The notes under the pieces were generated by a model. The model was not told where the DNA came from. It searched no databases and was given only the letters and a program-made list of their open reading frames with translations. 64,000 nt of DNA from Dipteronia dyeriana (taxonomy: Eukaryota > Streptophyta > Magnoliopsida > Sapindales > Sapindaceae), in NCBI GenBank assembly GCA_032871835.1, contig CM065299.1, positions 97,842,652-97,906,651 on the forward strand. Reading direction: 5' to 3'. This document shows, piece after piece, positions 11,171-21,830 of this stretch. How positions within the stretch are numbered: the stretch's first letter is position 1; every line of letters starts with the position of its first letter. The translations under genes and the position numbers were made by a program.

Positions 11171-12019
11171 AACCTCCTCTCTCGTACAGGCCCAATTCCC
11201 CTAATCTACATGATGTCCCCTCAAGCATCCTCATCTAAGGCCCCGCCTCCTGGTTTTCCCCCAGAATTCACAGCTACATTCCCTTCTGGCCAGGTCCCTT
11301 CCCCCCAACAGATCTTAGCTTTTGCCAGTACTTACCTTCCCATTTACCTATCGCAGGTCAACATCCAGGGTTGTCACCACCAAGTAACCAACCTTAAGAA
11401 ACCTTTTCTTGACCCTTTCATATCCCCCCCTTTTTACTACTATACAGACCAGATGTTATGGTTCTTATGGTGTTTGTCTGTCCTCCATCACCATGCCATG
11501 GTTTTCCCCCTTCAATCTCTATATGGATTTGTCCAAAGCCCTAGCTCGACCAACCTCCTAACCTTCCTCCAATGGTTCAAGCCCCTGCATACATGGCAGT
11601 CCGAACTCACTAAACTCATGGGCCAGTATCACCTCTGGAAGATGGACCCTGAACAAGCAGCCAAGGTATGCTGTATCTGGATCTTCAACAGGCCCTACAA
11701 TTACAGCCCACATACCCGGCTCCTGTGGACTTCCAACATCTGTTACGAATGGGACACCTCCTACGACTATGAAGGCCTGTACCGTACCAACATCCAGATT
11801 TCTCTGCTCAATTTCCTTTGTGACGTCAACAATGACTACACAGATGTCATCTTTATTCTCCCTGACGTCCCGAGAGACCCCACAAGGAGCCTTCACCCTT
11901 TCCCGGATTCTTTCCTCCAAGATTCCCAGGACCCAGCCGACACATGGCCCTGTTCAATTTGTGGAGCCCACAATTCAGATGATGAATATCACTCCACGTG
12001 CAATCTCAGCAGCCCATAG
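11171..12019 (+). other. C-terminal extension of caulimovirid polyprotein
   Basis: About 280 residues continue past RNase H. They are aromatic- and Pro-rich with no family I can name. The final 25 residues hold CSICGAHNSDDEYHSTC, a CX2CX9HX2C pattern (11951-12001) that could bind zinc. The region has no internal stop. Confidence 0.5.
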
Positions 12020-12237
12020 CTCTGCCGCCTGCTGCATCACTTTCCAGCTGTCATTTTTCCTGCTTTGTTTTGTCGGCCAGCTTTGTCGACCAGCTTTGCT
12101 TTTTCTTTCCAGCTGTTTTATTTGATCGGCCAGCCTGTCTTCTCTCGGCCGCTCTTATCCTTGTAAGATATTTTAGTCTGATCCTTATCTCTTGTATCAA
12201 AGGTTGATCAGCCGTGTAGAACTCTCTTGCCTTTCTC

Positions 12238-12245
12238 TATATAAA
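12238..12245 (+). promoter_or_regulatory. TATA box of the caulimovirid pregenomic promoter
   Basis: CTATATAAAGG lies about 220 bp after the polyprotein stop and about 40 bp before an AATAAA signal. This is the usual arrangement of the pregenomic RNA promoter in the large intergenic region of caulimovirids. Confidence 0.7.
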
Positions 12246-12283
12246 GGGAAGGTCTACCTCTTTGTAAAATCATAACGATAAGA

Positions 12284-12289
12284 AATAAA
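12284..12289 (+). terminator. Caulimovirid polyadenylation signal
   Basis: AATAAA lies about 40 bp downstream of the TATA box. The pregenomic RNA would read through it once and stop at the second passage on a circular template. Confidence 0.6.
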
Positions 12290-12682
12290 AGAGGATTATG
12301 TTTTCTATTCTGATGGCTTTCTAAACAGTTTCTCTCTCCCAACCTTCGACTGGCCCTGTGTCTGAAACCATGGTTCTCCAAGGTCCCAGTATGCTCTATG
12401 CTTGCCTCTTATGAGGATCCTGCATATCAGAACAGATCATGTATACTAGTTTGGTATATCGGCTGGACACCCTGGACACATCCGGAACCAGAATGTTGCT
12501 GGCTAGGATGAACTCAGGTTTAACAAAGCCCCGTACTGACTAGTTCGGCCTGTTGATCTCCATCCATCTCTGTCAGTATCTGACCGGAAAAGTACCCTGT
12601 TAAGGCTGAAGGATGGCCGCCAGTGGGGAAACCCCGGGTTTTGGTCCTTTCTGTGAGATGGTAGTTGAGCTCTAACCCCTAA

Positions 12683-12700
12683 TGGTATCAGAGCCTTGGC
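12683..12700 (+). other. tRNA-Met primer-binding site of the caulimovirid
   Basis: TGGTATCAGAGCCTTGG matches the complement of the 3' end of plant initiator tRNA-Met, the minus-strand primer of caulimovirids and by convention the origin of their genome numbering. Only about 110 bp of leader follow before AT-rich host DNA. Confidence 0.8.
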
Positions 12701-12815
12701 GTCCGGTCGAAGTGCCGAGTTCGAGCCCTGGGAAGTGCAGAACATTTCCTGGCTCCACTGAACTCACTCTGGGCGGACCCCAGGTGAGGAGTAGGAGATA
12801 TGAAAGGATTATATG

Positions 12816-13080
12816 TAATAATATAGATAATATTATAATATATCTTGATATATATTAATATATATATATATATATTTATATAATATTATATATATATATA
12901 TTTATATAATATTATATATATATTATATATTTATATAATAATATTTAATATATAAAATAATATCTATAATATTATATATATTATTATTATAATATGTATA
13001 TATATATATATATTAATATAATATATACAGTTATATTTTTATTATAATATATATATATATATATATTGTAATTATTTATT
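12816..13080. repeat. (TA)-rich core of TE-B copy 1
   Basis: Nearly pure A/T with TATATA and AATATT blocks. It continues the short AT core on the other side of the viral insertion (6455-6525). Confidence 0.85.
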
Positions 13081-13781
13081 TATAATTTAAGAGTTTAGTT
13101 TTGATTAATTCATTTTTTGATATGTTTTTTTGAATTAATTTTGGATGTGTTACTTTTGTTTAATATAAAAATTACAATATAAAAATTATATTGGTTAATT
13201 GGTTAATTGGTTAATCAATTTGTTTATAGTTATAATAATTTTAAACAAAATGCCAAAATTGATATTTCAATTTTTGATAGTTTTGGTTAACCTACCAGAC
13301 GAGTTTTTTCCGTTTTCATTTTTAAAATACAGCTTTCAGTATATGCTACCAGACGCGTTTTCAGAATTCGAAACTGAAACCAAAAATACTGTTTTCATTT
13401 TCATTTTCATTTTTATTTTTATTTTCGAAAAACAACAACTAAAAAACGCTTACAGGACGGACCATAATGTGTTTGATATAGTTTTTTAAAAGTAGTTTTC
13501 TAAAACGGAAAATGATATAAAAGTGTTTGGTTGTTTTTAAAATTGGTAAAGTAGTTGTTTGAAGAGAAAAGTTGTGATTTGTTTTCAAAATATGTTTTTG
13601 AAAATGTTAGAAAACAATAAAAAGTTATTTTTAACTTTTTAGTTATACATTTCAACAAGTTTTTTTTTATTTAAAAAAAAAAACATTTTTGTAAAACTTG
13701 TAAACAAAAAAAAGTTCAAGAAGTTTTTTTATTTTTCAAAACATAAAACCATTTTTAAAAGTAGTTCCAAAGAGCACCTTA

Positions 13782-14207
13782 CTTTGTGGAATTATTTTTT
13801 TGGTTTAATGTGTTCTATTGATTTGTACGTGGGATTGTATTTTTTTTTTGTTTTAATTTGAAATGGGTTTTGGATGTTTCAGTTTGAGTTGGGTTTTTTG
13901 ATTTTGTAAATTGACTTAAGTTTTAGATTTTGGAAAATAGGTGAAAATGGTGATTTGGGTTTTGATTTGTTCATGGACTAACGAAAGCGGCACTTGAGGA
14001 TGATTGGATGGAAAATGTTTGGAAGGTCGTTCTATTTTCAGTTTGAAGTTTTGGGGCACCATTCCTTGAGTTTGAAACCGTGGAATTGAATTTTATTTTT
14101 TTTCAATTTCATGTTTCAGGTTCTTTTGATTTAGGATGGTGTGGAGATAAAAAGTTTGGGTGTAGACTGAGTTGGGGTTTTTGGATTTTGAAAATTAATT
14201 GAATTTT
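13782..14207. other. Spacer between nested elements
   Basis: T/G-rich DNA with no supported gene. It separates the two oppositely oriented TE-B copies. Confidence 0.4.
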
Positions 14208-14394
14208 TAGGTCCGTTCCGTAAGCGTTTTTCAGTTGTTGTTTTTTAAAAATAAAAATAAAAATGAAAACAGTATTTTTGTTTCAGTTTTGAATTCTGAA
14301 AACGCGTATGGTAGTATATACTGAAAGTTGTGTTTGGAAAATGAAAAAGGAAAAAACGCGTCTGGTAGATTAATTGAAAACTATCAAAATTTGA

Positions 14395-14404
14395 AATATC
14401 AATT
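14395..14404. repeat. MULE target-site duplication, left (AATATCAATT)
   Basis: This exact 10-mer also follows the right end of the MULE at 36534-36543. The same sequence occurs once, as its complement, at 13257-13266 in TE-B copy 1, which serves as the unoccupied site. Confidence 0.85.
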
Positions 14405-14692
14405 GGGCTCAAAAAATAAATGGCACTATTTGAGAGAGGTGTTGTGCAAATATCATCAGTTTAGTAATGTAAGTTTAAAAGGCACCATTTAACGTAAAGA
14501 GACGAGAATACCCCAACAAAATTGAAAAAGAGAGAAAATTTATCGTTTTGTGAGTCTGAGAAAAGCAACAGTGAGAAAGAAACCGACGACAACGAAATCG
14601 ACGGTGAGGAAATCAACAGCTTATTGACCGGAACGGTAATACAGTACATTTCGCAACGATGACAGAGGTAAGTTCAGTTTGTTTTATTTATC

Positions 14693-15570
14693 GGTTGACA
14701 TCGATTTTTGGATTATGCTAGAAAGGCCAACAAGAATTGGATTTCGGCTATTGAATCAAAGAGAAAGAGATGCAGAGAGAGTAACAAAGACAAGTTTTAC
14801 GTGGTAAAACTCCGATGGCCGGAGAAACATCCACGGGTGGTTGAAGGATCAACCAAGCCAAAATCCACTAAGAGAATAAGATGTTTACAAACTCTCGATC
14901 TCTCCTTTTTCTCTCTGTGTTTACTATATCTGCTGCATGCTATATTGCATGTCCTTTTTCTGGACTAGATTATGGGTCTATTCATATGTTTATAGAACCT
15001 TAATCTGCCTTGTACAAGTAATACAGGATCTTTTTTATTTAATTGTGATTCGGTTACTTTCTTGAGGTCGATTTGTCTTCTTTCCTGTTTCGGAGTCCCT
15101 TATGGAAATTGAGCGAGATTCTAGTAGTGCAGTTCAATTTGGACTTGTTTCCTTATAAGAATGTAGCCTTTGCAAAGAAATCAAGTTATTTCCTGATTGG
15201 GGACTCTTCTAGTTTAATGCTCTATTTTATTTGGGATTCCTTCCTGATGGATATCGTCGCGTATTTAATGACTTAATCCGTATGAAATAAGCACCAAGAT
15301 CTTACTCGAGTCGTATTTATTCCCGAGTGAGAGTAATACCTGATGGTCCCGAGTAGCACCGTTTGAGCCCGAGTGGAAGCGTTGTTTTAACCAGTCCCGG
15401 GTGATGTTAACTGATCCCAAGTAGGTTTTATTCAATATATGCTTACTCGGGCTTTCTTCTCTTTAATGATGCCTTATAGGATATTTCCCGAATGCACATT
15501 TGAGCGTCCACCTGACTATTTTTTCCATCCTGTCAATGACGTGTATGCTTGGTAAAATTTACATACGACA
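14693..15570 (-). mobile_element. Solo LTR, Ty3/gypsy (Tat-related), antisense
   Basis: The complement of this block aligns over its length with the LTRs at 19290-20154 and 30466-31327. Shared stretches include GAGTAAG-type, CTCGGGA-rich and TTTACCAxxxxTACACGTC segments. It is flanked by TTATC at 14688-14692 and 15571-15575, a 5-bp TSD. No internal region accompanies it, so LTR-LTR recombination probably removed the rest. It is clearly more diverged than the two LTRs of the full element. It lies in the first intron of the protease pseudogene. Confidence 0.8.
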
Positions 15571-15719
15571 TTATCGATTTGTTGTTCATAACTTATCATT
15601 GCATTTTAGACTTGTTCTGTTTATTGAAATTGTATATTAGGGTTGACAGTGGTTGTGGTTTTGGTTTGGGTTTGGGTTTGGGTTTGAAATGAGGTTCAAT
15701 ATTCTGGTATCGAGGATTT

Positions 15720-16540
15720 TTTTTTTAAAATAAAAATAAATCGAGAATATTTCAAGCGAGATCAAGGAAATTTTTTAGAAAGATTTGAGGAATTTTATCA
15801 TACGATCGAGGTTATTTCTAAAAGGGTCGAGAACATTTTCAAAGCATCGAGAACATTTTTAAAGGATCGAGAAATTGTTTGGAATGATCGAGAATATTTT
15901 CCTAACGATCGAGAATGTTTTTCAAAGTGATCGAGCTTTTGTTAAATGATCGAGAATATTTTTTAAAGAATCGAGATGTTTTTCAAAGGATAGAGACTAT
16001 TTTAAAAGGATCGAGAATTTTTGAAAAAGATCGAGAATATTTTTATAACGATCGAGAATGTTTTCCAAAGGATCGAGATTTTTTAAAACGATCGAATCGA
16101 GAAGATTTGTCATCGAATTGAGAAGATTTTTCAAATAATCGAGAGGTTTGTCAAAGTATCGAGACTATTTTCAAAGGATCGAGAATGTTTTCAAAGGATC
16201 GAGAATGTTTTTCAAAGGGTCCAGATTTTGTAAAATGATCGAGAAGATTTTTCAAAGAGTCGAGGGGTTTTTCAAAGGATAGAGATTACTTTTCAAAGGT
16301 TCGAGAATATTTTCAAACGATAGAGAATATTTTTCAAAGAGTCGAGAACGTTTTCAAATGATCGAGAAGATTTTTCAAAGGACCGAGAGGTTTTTCAAAG
16401 GATCGAGACTATTTTCAAAGGATCGAGACTATTTGCAAAGGATCGAGAACTTTTTAAACAAATCGAGAACTTTTTCAAAGAATCGAGAATATTTTAAAAG
16501 TATCGAGAATTTGTTTCAAACGATCGAGAATATATATATA
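15720..16540 (+). repeat. Left TCGAGAA minisatellite of the MULE
   Basis: More than 30 degenerate units of about 20-26 bp follow the form GATCGAGAATATTTTCAAAG. Some units have GTTT, AGGT or CGAGAC variants. Open frames through it give repeating RSRxFxKDRE peptides and are artefacts of the repeat. It lies inside the first intron of the protease pseudogene, about 1.3 kb from the MULE's left end. Confidence 0.9.
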
Positions 16541-18254
16541 TTTTTTTTTTTGCAGTTTACTGATGTACTGTTTATGTGACATTGCAGATGACGAGCAGGT
16601 TAAAGGAATTGCTTAAAACTGCAGAGGAAGACTGGTTCAAGGGAAAATTGACCCGACACAACTATTTTGAAGCCCTCGTCCGTATAGACGATGCACTTAA
16701 TCGGGTCCCTGAAGAGTTTGTTGTTGAGGATCGGCGTCAGTTCATGGCCTCATGTTTCAGGCATTTCATGTCGATGTACTGAGAGCTGAAGTTTTCGGGT
16801 GGTGTTATTCATCAGCTGCTGTTGCAGGAGTTGGACCATGACGGGCTGACAGATGAGATGCGATTCTTGTTAGGGAACCATGTGGTGAGGTTTTCGAAGG
16901 TGGAATTTAGCCTCATCACCGGATTACGTTTTGGAGTCGTACCGGACACGAGTATGTATGTTGCAGTTGAGAATGGCATACATCAACTGTACTTTCCTGG
17001 AAATGATGAGGTATCGTTGGATGACTTAAGGGTTGTTCTTACCCAGGGAGAGTTTCAACAGGCGTACGATGCTATGAAGTTGTACCTCATTTACATGTTG
17101 AACTGGATACTGATGGGGGTGGACGAGAGATTGAAGATTCTAGTTTGGCAATTTCGGTTGGTAGAGGACCTCAATGCCTTCGATGCGTTCTCGTAGGGTG
17201 CCCACGTCTATAGGCATTCTATATTTTCATTCAAGTATGCCTTACCGCGACGTCGTGAGGAGAGATAGCAGTAGCCACAGGGCGATGTTGGACATTCCGT
17301 GGAGGGGTACAACATCTACGGTCTATCACACCCCCTTTTGGTAAGAAATTTGATTTTCAACATGTACATTTAATTTGTAATCCAAAATTGTTTTGGATTA
17401 TAACTGTACATATCTTTGATGCAGATATTTGCTTTCGAGGTGATCCCCCAACTGGGCATCGTTTTTAGGACTCGAAGGGTTACATACCTTTCCCATCGGT
17501 TGTTGAAGTGGGAGTTGACCAAACAACCTAAAAGGAAGAAGCTGGAGAAGATTTTTAGTGCTAGGGTAATTTATTTTTTTGTTAATCGTTATATTACTTA
17601 CGATAAGTAACAATGACATTAATCTAACTTCGCTTTCAGATGTCGGCGAGGACGGAAATCGTGCCCACAGCAGCTGAGGCGGTGGCCCCGTATTTTGCAG
17701 GCTTAAGTGAGGGGGGGAGCCCGTATGTGCAGGACGACAGGGTTCACCTTCTTACTGTCCCTGAGCCGACTACAAGTGCAGTTCGACTCGAGAATGAGGG
17801 TAAGGGTGGGAGGTGTATTGAGACGGAGGCTACAGACCCTACAGGTCCAGATTTCAGAGGTATGGACACTGGCGAATTTGAGCTGTCTCCTCGATGGGTG
17901 AGGCGCAAAAAGGTTCGGTTTACCACTCCAAGAACTGGTTTCGCTACAAGGGATTCCCGTGCAGGCAAACGACTTGATGGAGAGGTAAGTTGAGATGGTA
18001 GTTTTCTTTTTATTAACAAGAGTTGTTGATTGTTTTCGTATTAACAAAGTTGCATGATTTCAGGTCCGTTTAGAACATAACTTGAACGAGTTGCGTGAAG
18101 CCCTCCGAAAGAGTGAGGAGGATCGATAACAACAGCACCCGGAGTTGCTAGATTTGATCCGGAAGAGCGAGAAGGATCGACGACAACAACATAGGGAGTT
18201 GTTTGCATTGATTGGGGGCCTTCAGGGCTTCAGGACCCATACAGAGGATCCAAA

Positions 18255-18705
18255 TATCGGAGGGGCAGTTCTGGATAGTGGGGCTCAGTCTCCCCATCCC
18301 CATCCCCCTCCTCATCAAAGCGAGCAGTAGGCCCCTCTCCCGCTCAGAGCCATTCGAAGGCTCCCCCTCCTGCTCAGAGCAATTCGCAGGCTCCCCCTCT
18401 CACTCAGACCAATTCGTAAAATCCCTCGCCACCTCCTAGCGAGCAGCAGGCTCCCCCCCCCCCCCCCCCACCTCCTAGCGAGCAGCAAGCTCCCTCTCCA
18501 CCGACGTCAAAGCAACAGGCTCCCCCTCACCCTCCCCCTCCCCCTCCCCCTCCCCCTCCACCTCCGACAGAGCAGTAGGCTTCCCCTCCACCTCCACCTC
18601 CACCTCAGACAGAGCAGCAAGCTCCCTCTCCACCTCCCCTCGAGCAGCAGGCTCCCCCTCTCTCATCCTCATCTCAGCACACTCCGTCGGGAGGAGTTCG
18701 ATAGC
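18255..18705 (+). repeat. Proline-rich tandem repeat coding tract in the ULP1 gene
   Basis: Units of CCTCCT-AGCGAGCAGCAGGCTCCC encode repeats such as PPSEQQAP alternating with poly-Pro. The frame shifts inside the tract, so it is now broken. It links the Arg/Glu-rich DUF1985 side to the C48 catalytic side. It also contains a run of C at about 18452-18468. Confidence 0.75.
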
Positions 18706-19284
18706 AGAGGCGTGTACTGAAGCGCGATTGGTAGTTGGTTATTCTGTACACAGATCCGTGACGACCTAAGAGGGCGAGGGTAATAGTAGAGGGACCTGAC
18801 CATGTATTTAATCCCTAGGGACTGGTGGACGGTAACTAGTTGAAGGAGTACCGAGCCTTCAAGAAAAACGTAAACGGGGAACTGTAAGTAAAATTCATTG
18901 TTATTTAGGTGGCCGCTTTTCTTATAATGCATTATATAAATGTGTAGCTGATGGAACATTAATGTAGACTTGATGTTGATTTGCTGGAGCCTGTTGATGC
19001 TGCATGGTTCCATCGGTTGCAGACCAACTTGATGGATGTTGATGATGAAGTACGTGGGACCGTAAATCCTGATTTCAGTATTTGTTTTAGATATGTAAGC
19101 ATCCTAACATATCTTAACGTGTTTATATTCCCAGCATATTGACTCGTACCCCTATATTCTTTGGAAGCGTCAACGGGCTTTCCCGAATGTGTATAGTCAG
19201 ATGGTTAACATATTGGAATCGCAATTTTTTGTAAGTACTAAAATTAATAATGATTACACATGGTTTTATGTGTGTATGGAAGAC

Positions 19285-19289
19285 ATTAA
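19285..19289. repeat. Tat retrotransposon TSD, left (ATTAA)
   Basis: ATTAA directly precedes the 5' LTR (TGTCATATG...). The same 5 bases follow the 3' LTR at 31328-31332. Confidence 0.85.
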
Positions 19290-20154
19290 TGTCATATGTG
19301 AATTTTACCAGACGTACACGTCATTGACAGGGAGGATAAAATTGCCAGGTGGACGTCCAAATAGGCACTCAGGAAACGTCCTACAAAGCATCATCAAAGA
19401 GAAGAGGCCCGAGTAAACAAGTATTAAAACAAGACCTGCATCAATTAAACATACTTGGGGCCAGCATAATGCATTTTCTACTCGGGATTAGGAGACGTCA
19501 CTCGGGACCAGCACATATCATATCCTACTCGGGATAAACATGACAACCGAGTAAGAAGCCTAGCGAATAGTTCACAAGTTGAGTCACGCAATGATCCTTA
19601 TCAAAGGACTCTAAAGAAGAAAGAGAATGTCAAGCATAAAGGGTTCCTTATCCGAGAACACCTTTATTTCCTCAAAAAGACTACGCTCTTATAAGGAAAT
19701 AAGTCCTAATTGGACTACGTTACTGAAGTCACATTCGATCTCAATACAAGTCTCCGAAACAGGAAAGAAGAAAATCTACTTCGAACAAGAAACCGAATCA
19801 TAATTAAATGCAAAGATCTTTTATTACTTGTACAAAGCAGATTAGGGTTCTATAAACATATAAATAGACCCATAATCTCGTCCAAAAAGAAAGATATAGA
19901 CAATAGAGCTTACACATAAATCATAGAAAAATACAGAGAGAAGAAAAAGAGATCGAGAGCTTGTAACATTCCAAATTCATAGTGGATTTTGGCTAGGTTG
20001 ATCGTTCAACCACCCGTGGACGTTTCTCCGGTCATCGGAGTTTTACCACGTACAATACTCGTGTCCGATTATTTCTCATTCTCTTTCTCTTTGCAAACAC
20101 AACTGAAATCCAATTCCTGTTGACTTTACATTCAGCCAAAAACGCACGTCAACA
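19290..20154 (+). repeat. 5' LTR of the Tat element
   Basis: It starts TGTCATATGTGAATTTTACC and ends ACGCACGTCAACA. It contains several CTCGGGA and GAGTAA motifs and a TATA-like ATATAAATAGACC at 19857-19869, a candidate promoter for the element's RNA. Confidence 0.88.
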
Positions 20155-20176
20155 ATTGGCTCTAGATTGAGGGGGG
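20155..20176 (+). other. Primer-binding-site region of the Tat element
   Basis: ATTGGCTCTAGATTGAGGGGG directly follows the 5' LTR, where the tRNA primer site must be. It begins with TTGGC as in Tat elements but departs from the usual TTGGCGCC form, so the tRNA cannot be named. Confidence 0.5.
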
Positions 20177-20201
20177 TCCGAACCTCCGACTTAAATTAAC
20201 G

Positions 20202-21830
20202 GCCATGGTAGGAAACAGAAGGAATTCCGAGAATGGCCAAAGATCTCCGGATAACTTCCATGTTGGCAATACCTCGCGGGATCCTGCTTCAAACACAGAG
20301 ATCCAACCCACACTCCTGGCAGGGATCCATCAAGTTCCTCCGACCAGCAGAGACCTGACACTACGCTTCCAAGAGGCGTTGCAGCAATTTGTGGCAGACG
20401 CAACAAAGGAAGGAGTTGATTTACTGGCTACAGAGGCACAAACTCCTAACCTTCCACCGGCAAGGCTTCGTTCGATTGTAGTAGGGCTAGAAATAAATAC
20501 ACCAAAAGCCGAAAGGAACTCAACCCAAATCAATCAGTCTGGACGTGAAACACCTGAAGAGGAACGATCACACCAGAAGCAAAATCAGGATCAGACAGTA
20601 CGTGCTAGACACCGCAAATATGACCGGCACAGAGATCGATCGTCATCAGAAGATAGTGATCGACACCATCGTAAGCGCCATCACGGAGTCACATGAGAAA
20701 CCCGGTATCAAAGTGAAGAGCTAGAAAGAATGACAGTCACCCAACGGTTCAACCGTCGAGGTAGCCCGATGGGAGACAGAGATGTTATAATCCAGAGCCT
20801 AACTCAAGAAGTTGAGAACAATAGACGTTAAATGGATGCACTGGTCATACGTTACGGGTATAATGATTTATCTGATGACGATTCTGACAGTCCATTCACC
20901 AAGGAAATCCTGCAGACCTCATTCCCAGAAAGGTTCAGGATGTCACATGTAGAGCAATTTAAGAAAGATACAGATCCAAAAGAGCACGTGAGACGCTATA
21001 AAAGTGCCATGGCTCAGTATGCCGATAGTGATCCCTTATTATGTCTCAACTTTCCACAAACTCTAGGAGATATGGGTTCAAGATGGTTCGGGAGATTACC
21101 CCCAGCAAGTATCATAAATTTCAATGAACTGATCAGGAGCTTTTCAAGGAAATTTCTGAGTAATGTTCACAGGAAAAAGTCAGTAGCTCACATTTCTCAA
21201 ATAAAGCAAGGGAAGGATGATTCACTGAAGAAATTCTTGGGAAGATTCAACCAAGCAGTGTCAGAAATTGGCAGCGCAAACGATGATGCAATAATTGCTG
21301 CATTCATCAACAACTTGCAGAATGGTCGGCTATCTTTTGATTTAAGGAGAGCCCGGCTGACTAGATATACAGACATGATGGATATGGCGGGAGGATACGC
21401 ACTGGCCGAGGAAGAAGAATTGGCCACTGGAGGATGCTATATGCATGGAGGAAAACCCAAACAGAAGGATGTCGAGTGTAAGGGCCAGGACCAGAAGGGA
21501 AAACAAAAGGAAAATGGCAAAGAAAAAAGCAAGGACGGGGGTAATGGGCGTAATGCCAAATAGACCACCGAGAAGTACCGAGGTATATACACCAATAAAA
21601 CCCCTCTTCGGAAAAAACAGGAGGAAATCCTGGTCATTCTGGAAACAAAGAATATGATACAAGAGCCACACCGGCAATCTCAGTTTGCTCGGTGATACAC
21701 AACCAAATACTGCAGGTTCCATAAGGAAACCGGTCATGAGACCTCTAAGTGTTACCAGCTCAGAGATTACATAGAAACCCTCATTCGGGAAGGACATCTA
21801 CAGGATGTGATTTTGAGAAGGGGTGAAATA
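20202..21830 (+). pseudogene. Tat gag polyprotein, broken
   Basis: From the ATG at about 20205 the frame has an acidic/basic N-terminal part, then the retrotransposon gag domain around FPERFRMSHVEQFKKDTDPK and WFGRLPPASIINFNELIRSF. A Lys-rich tract and a decayed zinc-knuckle-like CRFHKETGHETSKC follow near 21710-21755. Gag forms the cytoplasmic particle that packages the RNA. Stops at 20694, 20829, 21561 and about 21693 interrupt it, all in one unshifted frame that continues into pol. Confidence 0.8.

Larger units (their letters stand above)
6536..12019 (+). pseudogene. Caulimovirid polyprotein, broken (MP-coiled coil-CP-PR-RT-RH)
   Basis: One reading frame runs for about 1,828 codons with no frameshift, interrupted by five internal stops at 7472 (TAG), 7817 (TGA), 8384 (TAA), 9791 (TAA) and 10199 (TGA); it ends at TAG 12017. 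The polyprotein would normally be cut by its own protease to give movement protein, capsid and replication enzymes. The 5' end is missing: the frame enters from AT-rich host DNA at 6536, so the MP lacks its N-terminal half. The product cannot be made as one piece. Every stop differs from a sense codon by one transition. Segments are described in the separate entries. Confidence 0.85.
6525..12815 (+). mobile_element. Endogenous caulimovirid (plant pararetrovirus) copy, partial and permuted
   Basis: A single long frame carries, in order, movement-protein C-terminus, coiled coil, coat protein with CCHC knuckle, aspartic protease, reverse transcriptase and RNase H. Downstream come a TATA box, an AATAAA signal and a tRNA-Met primer-binding site. 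There is no integrase and there are no LTRs, so this is Caulimoviridae and not a retrotransposon. The one-ORF domain order resembles petuvirus/florendovirus-type genomes; the genus is an inference. The leader and the N-terminal part of the movement protein are missing. The copy is linearised shortly after the primer-binding site. Both junctions lie in (TA)-rich DNA of TE-B. Confidence 0.85.
6124..13464 (-). mobile_element. TE-B copy 1 (AT-core non-autonomous element), split by the caulimovirid
   Basis: The left arm 6124-6525 and right arm about 12810-13464 are homologous, in reverse complement, to 36544-37263 and 14208-14404. This shows they are two halves of one element of about 1 kb. The termini are GACCCCGTCATGCAACTG and, complement, GGTCCGTCCTGTAAGCG, with TAA on both outer sides (6121-6123 and 13465-13467), a plausible TSD. 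The core is long (TA)-rich sequence, and the virus lies within it. The arms encode nothing. The superfamily is uncertain. Confidence 0.75.
6032..13778. mobile_element. Outer MITE-like element, interrupted by TE-B and the caulimovirid
   Basis: The left end GGACGCGTTTGATATCG is preceded by TTA (6029-6031). The right end, complement GGTGCTCTTTGG, is followed by TTA (13779-13781). TTTTTAAAA stretches sit a few bases inside both ends. A TTA TSD with G-rich TIRs fits PIF/Harbinger-type MITEs. Its own DNA would be only about 400 bp, the rest being nested inserts. Caution: sequence at 13468 (GTGTTTGATATAGTTTTTT) also resembles the left end, so the right part could be a separate MITE of the same family. 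Confidence 0.4.

Noticed and set aside
6525..12815. Reading the caulimovirid block as a Ty3/gypsy retrotransposon
   Set aside because: It has no LTRs and no integrase, and it has a movement-protein/coat layout and the viral promoter-poly(A)-PBS order.
15663..15690. (TTTGGG)n as an interstitial telomere tract
   Set aside because: Only three to four units with the wrong heptamer for plant telomere (TTTAGGG); a simple repeat.
15915..16579. Open frames with repeating FxKDREYF peptides
   Set aside because: Products of the TCGAGAA minisatellite; no start context or non-repetitive part.
18475..18672. Minus-strand frame rich in Glu/Val/Gly
   Set aside because: Complement of the proline-rich repeat.
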